Of a DNA stretch of 64,000 nucleotides, positions 63,301-64,000 are shown piece by piece. This DNA comes from Onchocerca volvulus. Lineage: Eukaryota > Nematoda > Chromadorea > Rhabditida > Onchocercidae. The notes under the pieces were generated by a model, which was not told the origin of the DNA, did no database searches, and saw only the letters and a program-made list of their open reading frames with translations. Every line of letters begins with the position of its first letter. Position 1 is the stretch's first letter. The position numbers were made by a program, and so were the translations under genes. The DNA lies in assembly GCA_000499405.2 (NCBI GenBank), contig HG738137.1, positions 26,465,832 through 26,529,831 of the forward strand, given 5' to 3'.

Positions 63301-64000
63301 TAAGTAAGATGTGATAAGAATATGAAATGATTTCGAAAAATATTTGATACAAATATAATGATATAAATGGAAAGTGTAATGAAATTTTCCAGTTCATTAA
63401 AATCATATTCTAGTTTCAAGCAAAAATATAATTTGAAATTTCATAATTTTTGATAAAAAAATAATTATGAAAAAATAATTAGTCATAAAATAATCATATT
63501 TAATAAATTTTGATTAAATTTTTTCAATTTGCATTAATGAAATTTCAAAACTGTGAAACTTATATATATTAAAAATTTACTAAATGCTTGACAATATTCA
63601 TTATACAAGTTTTTATAGAATTTGGAATTATATCATTTGCTAGAAATCATCATATGGCATCAATTATTTGAAAAATTTTATTATATTTTGCATTTATATT
63701 ATTCGCAAATATTTTTCGTGGAAATATAGCATCAATTTTGAGCTTAGTATATACAATTAATTATAAACAAAGTTCTCAGAAAATATAGTATTAATTATTG
63801 ACAAGTTGATATCAGTAAAATTAAATGTTATGCAATCCTTTATATCGTTACGAAAAAGAATCGCAAAATAAGCAAACTTCGCAAACCACTATAGTATTCG
63901 TATTTTATCATTTAATCATATTATAATAAATTATCTGATACCATATAATGAAATACATAGTGATTTATTATTTTATCATTTATATGGCAAATTTTCATAT
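60333..64000. other. AT-rich 3' flank of sma-9, no gene recognised
   Basis: A possible sma-9 poly(A) signal lies at 60657-60662 (see separate entry). Beyond it the DNA becomes extremely AT-rich, especially from 62.6 kb, with no motif-bearing open frame. The two short frames (minus 60990-61175, plus 62290-62493) carry nothing recognisable. Confidence 0.5.
60657..60662 (+). terminator. Candidate polyadenylation signal of sma-9
   Basis: AATAAA about 325 nt after the stop codon, within TTACTTAATAAATAAG. Several weaker AT-rich variants occur nearer the stop, so the real 3' end may be earlier. Confidence 0.4.

Noticed and set aside
1..64000. tRNA genes, rRNA, CRISPR arrays, known nematode microRNAs and transposase genes
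   Set aside because: I scanned by eye for T-loop motifs, common conserved microRNA seeds, spaced repeats and DDE or reverse-transcriptase motifs and found none that hold up. A proper search (tRNAscan-SE, Infernal, RepeatMasker) was not possible.

Overview
The window looks like nuclear DNA of a clade III parasitic nematode, most likely a filarial worm. The reasons are very AT-rich DNA, small exons with TTTTCAG-type acceptors, proteins that line up with C. elegans/animal families, and one bacterial-type (Rickettsiales/Wolbachia-like) gene fragment inside a nematode intron. No database search was possible. Gene models were built by hand from splice signals and reading-phase continuity, and every family name rests on remembered family features.

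Left part (0.9-28.5 kb), five spliced genes. (1) Minus strand 928-9914: a calpain of the TRA-3/CAPN5 type, 11 exons, 633 aa, complete Cys/His/Asn triad, C2L and C2 domains, no EF hands. (2) Minus strand 12848-14758: a small dual-specificity phosphatase of the DUSP14/18/21 type, 3 exons, 177 aa. (3) Plus strand 16807-18073: a PPIL3/CYN-10-type cyclophilin, 4 exons, 165 aa. (4) Plus strand 18189-19438: a mitochondrial RsfS/MALSU1-type ribosome-assembly factor starting only 115 nt after the cyclophilin stop, an operon-like spacing. (5) Minus strand 25028-28496: a secreted three-PAN/apple-domain protein, about 420 aa.

Middle (28.5-47.1 kb): no gene that I can support. It holds AT-rich DNA and then (about 35.7-42.5 kb) a locally GC-richer stretch with microsatellites, several short tandem duplications and perfect CRE-like (TGACGTCA) palindromes. 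It lies upstream of sma-9 and may be its regulatory region or contain unrecognised 5' exons.

Right part (47.1-60.3 kb): one long plus-strand gene, a Schnurri/HIVEP-type zinc-finger protein (SMA-9 orthologue candidate). I can follow it through 27 phase-compatible exons giving about 1701 aa: a Gly/Ala/Gln-rich N-terminus, one CCHC finger and nine C2H2 fingers, including the diagnostic Schnurri finger pair. SMA-9 is the DBL-1/BMP pathway transcription cofactor in C. elegans. Inside the intron between its exons 19 and 20, on the opposite strand, is a 129-codon open frame with bacterial BON domains, truncated at both ends. It is best explained as a Wolbachia-derived nuclear insertion and is the most unusual item in the window. 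The last 3.7 kb is AT-rich 3' flank with no gene seen.
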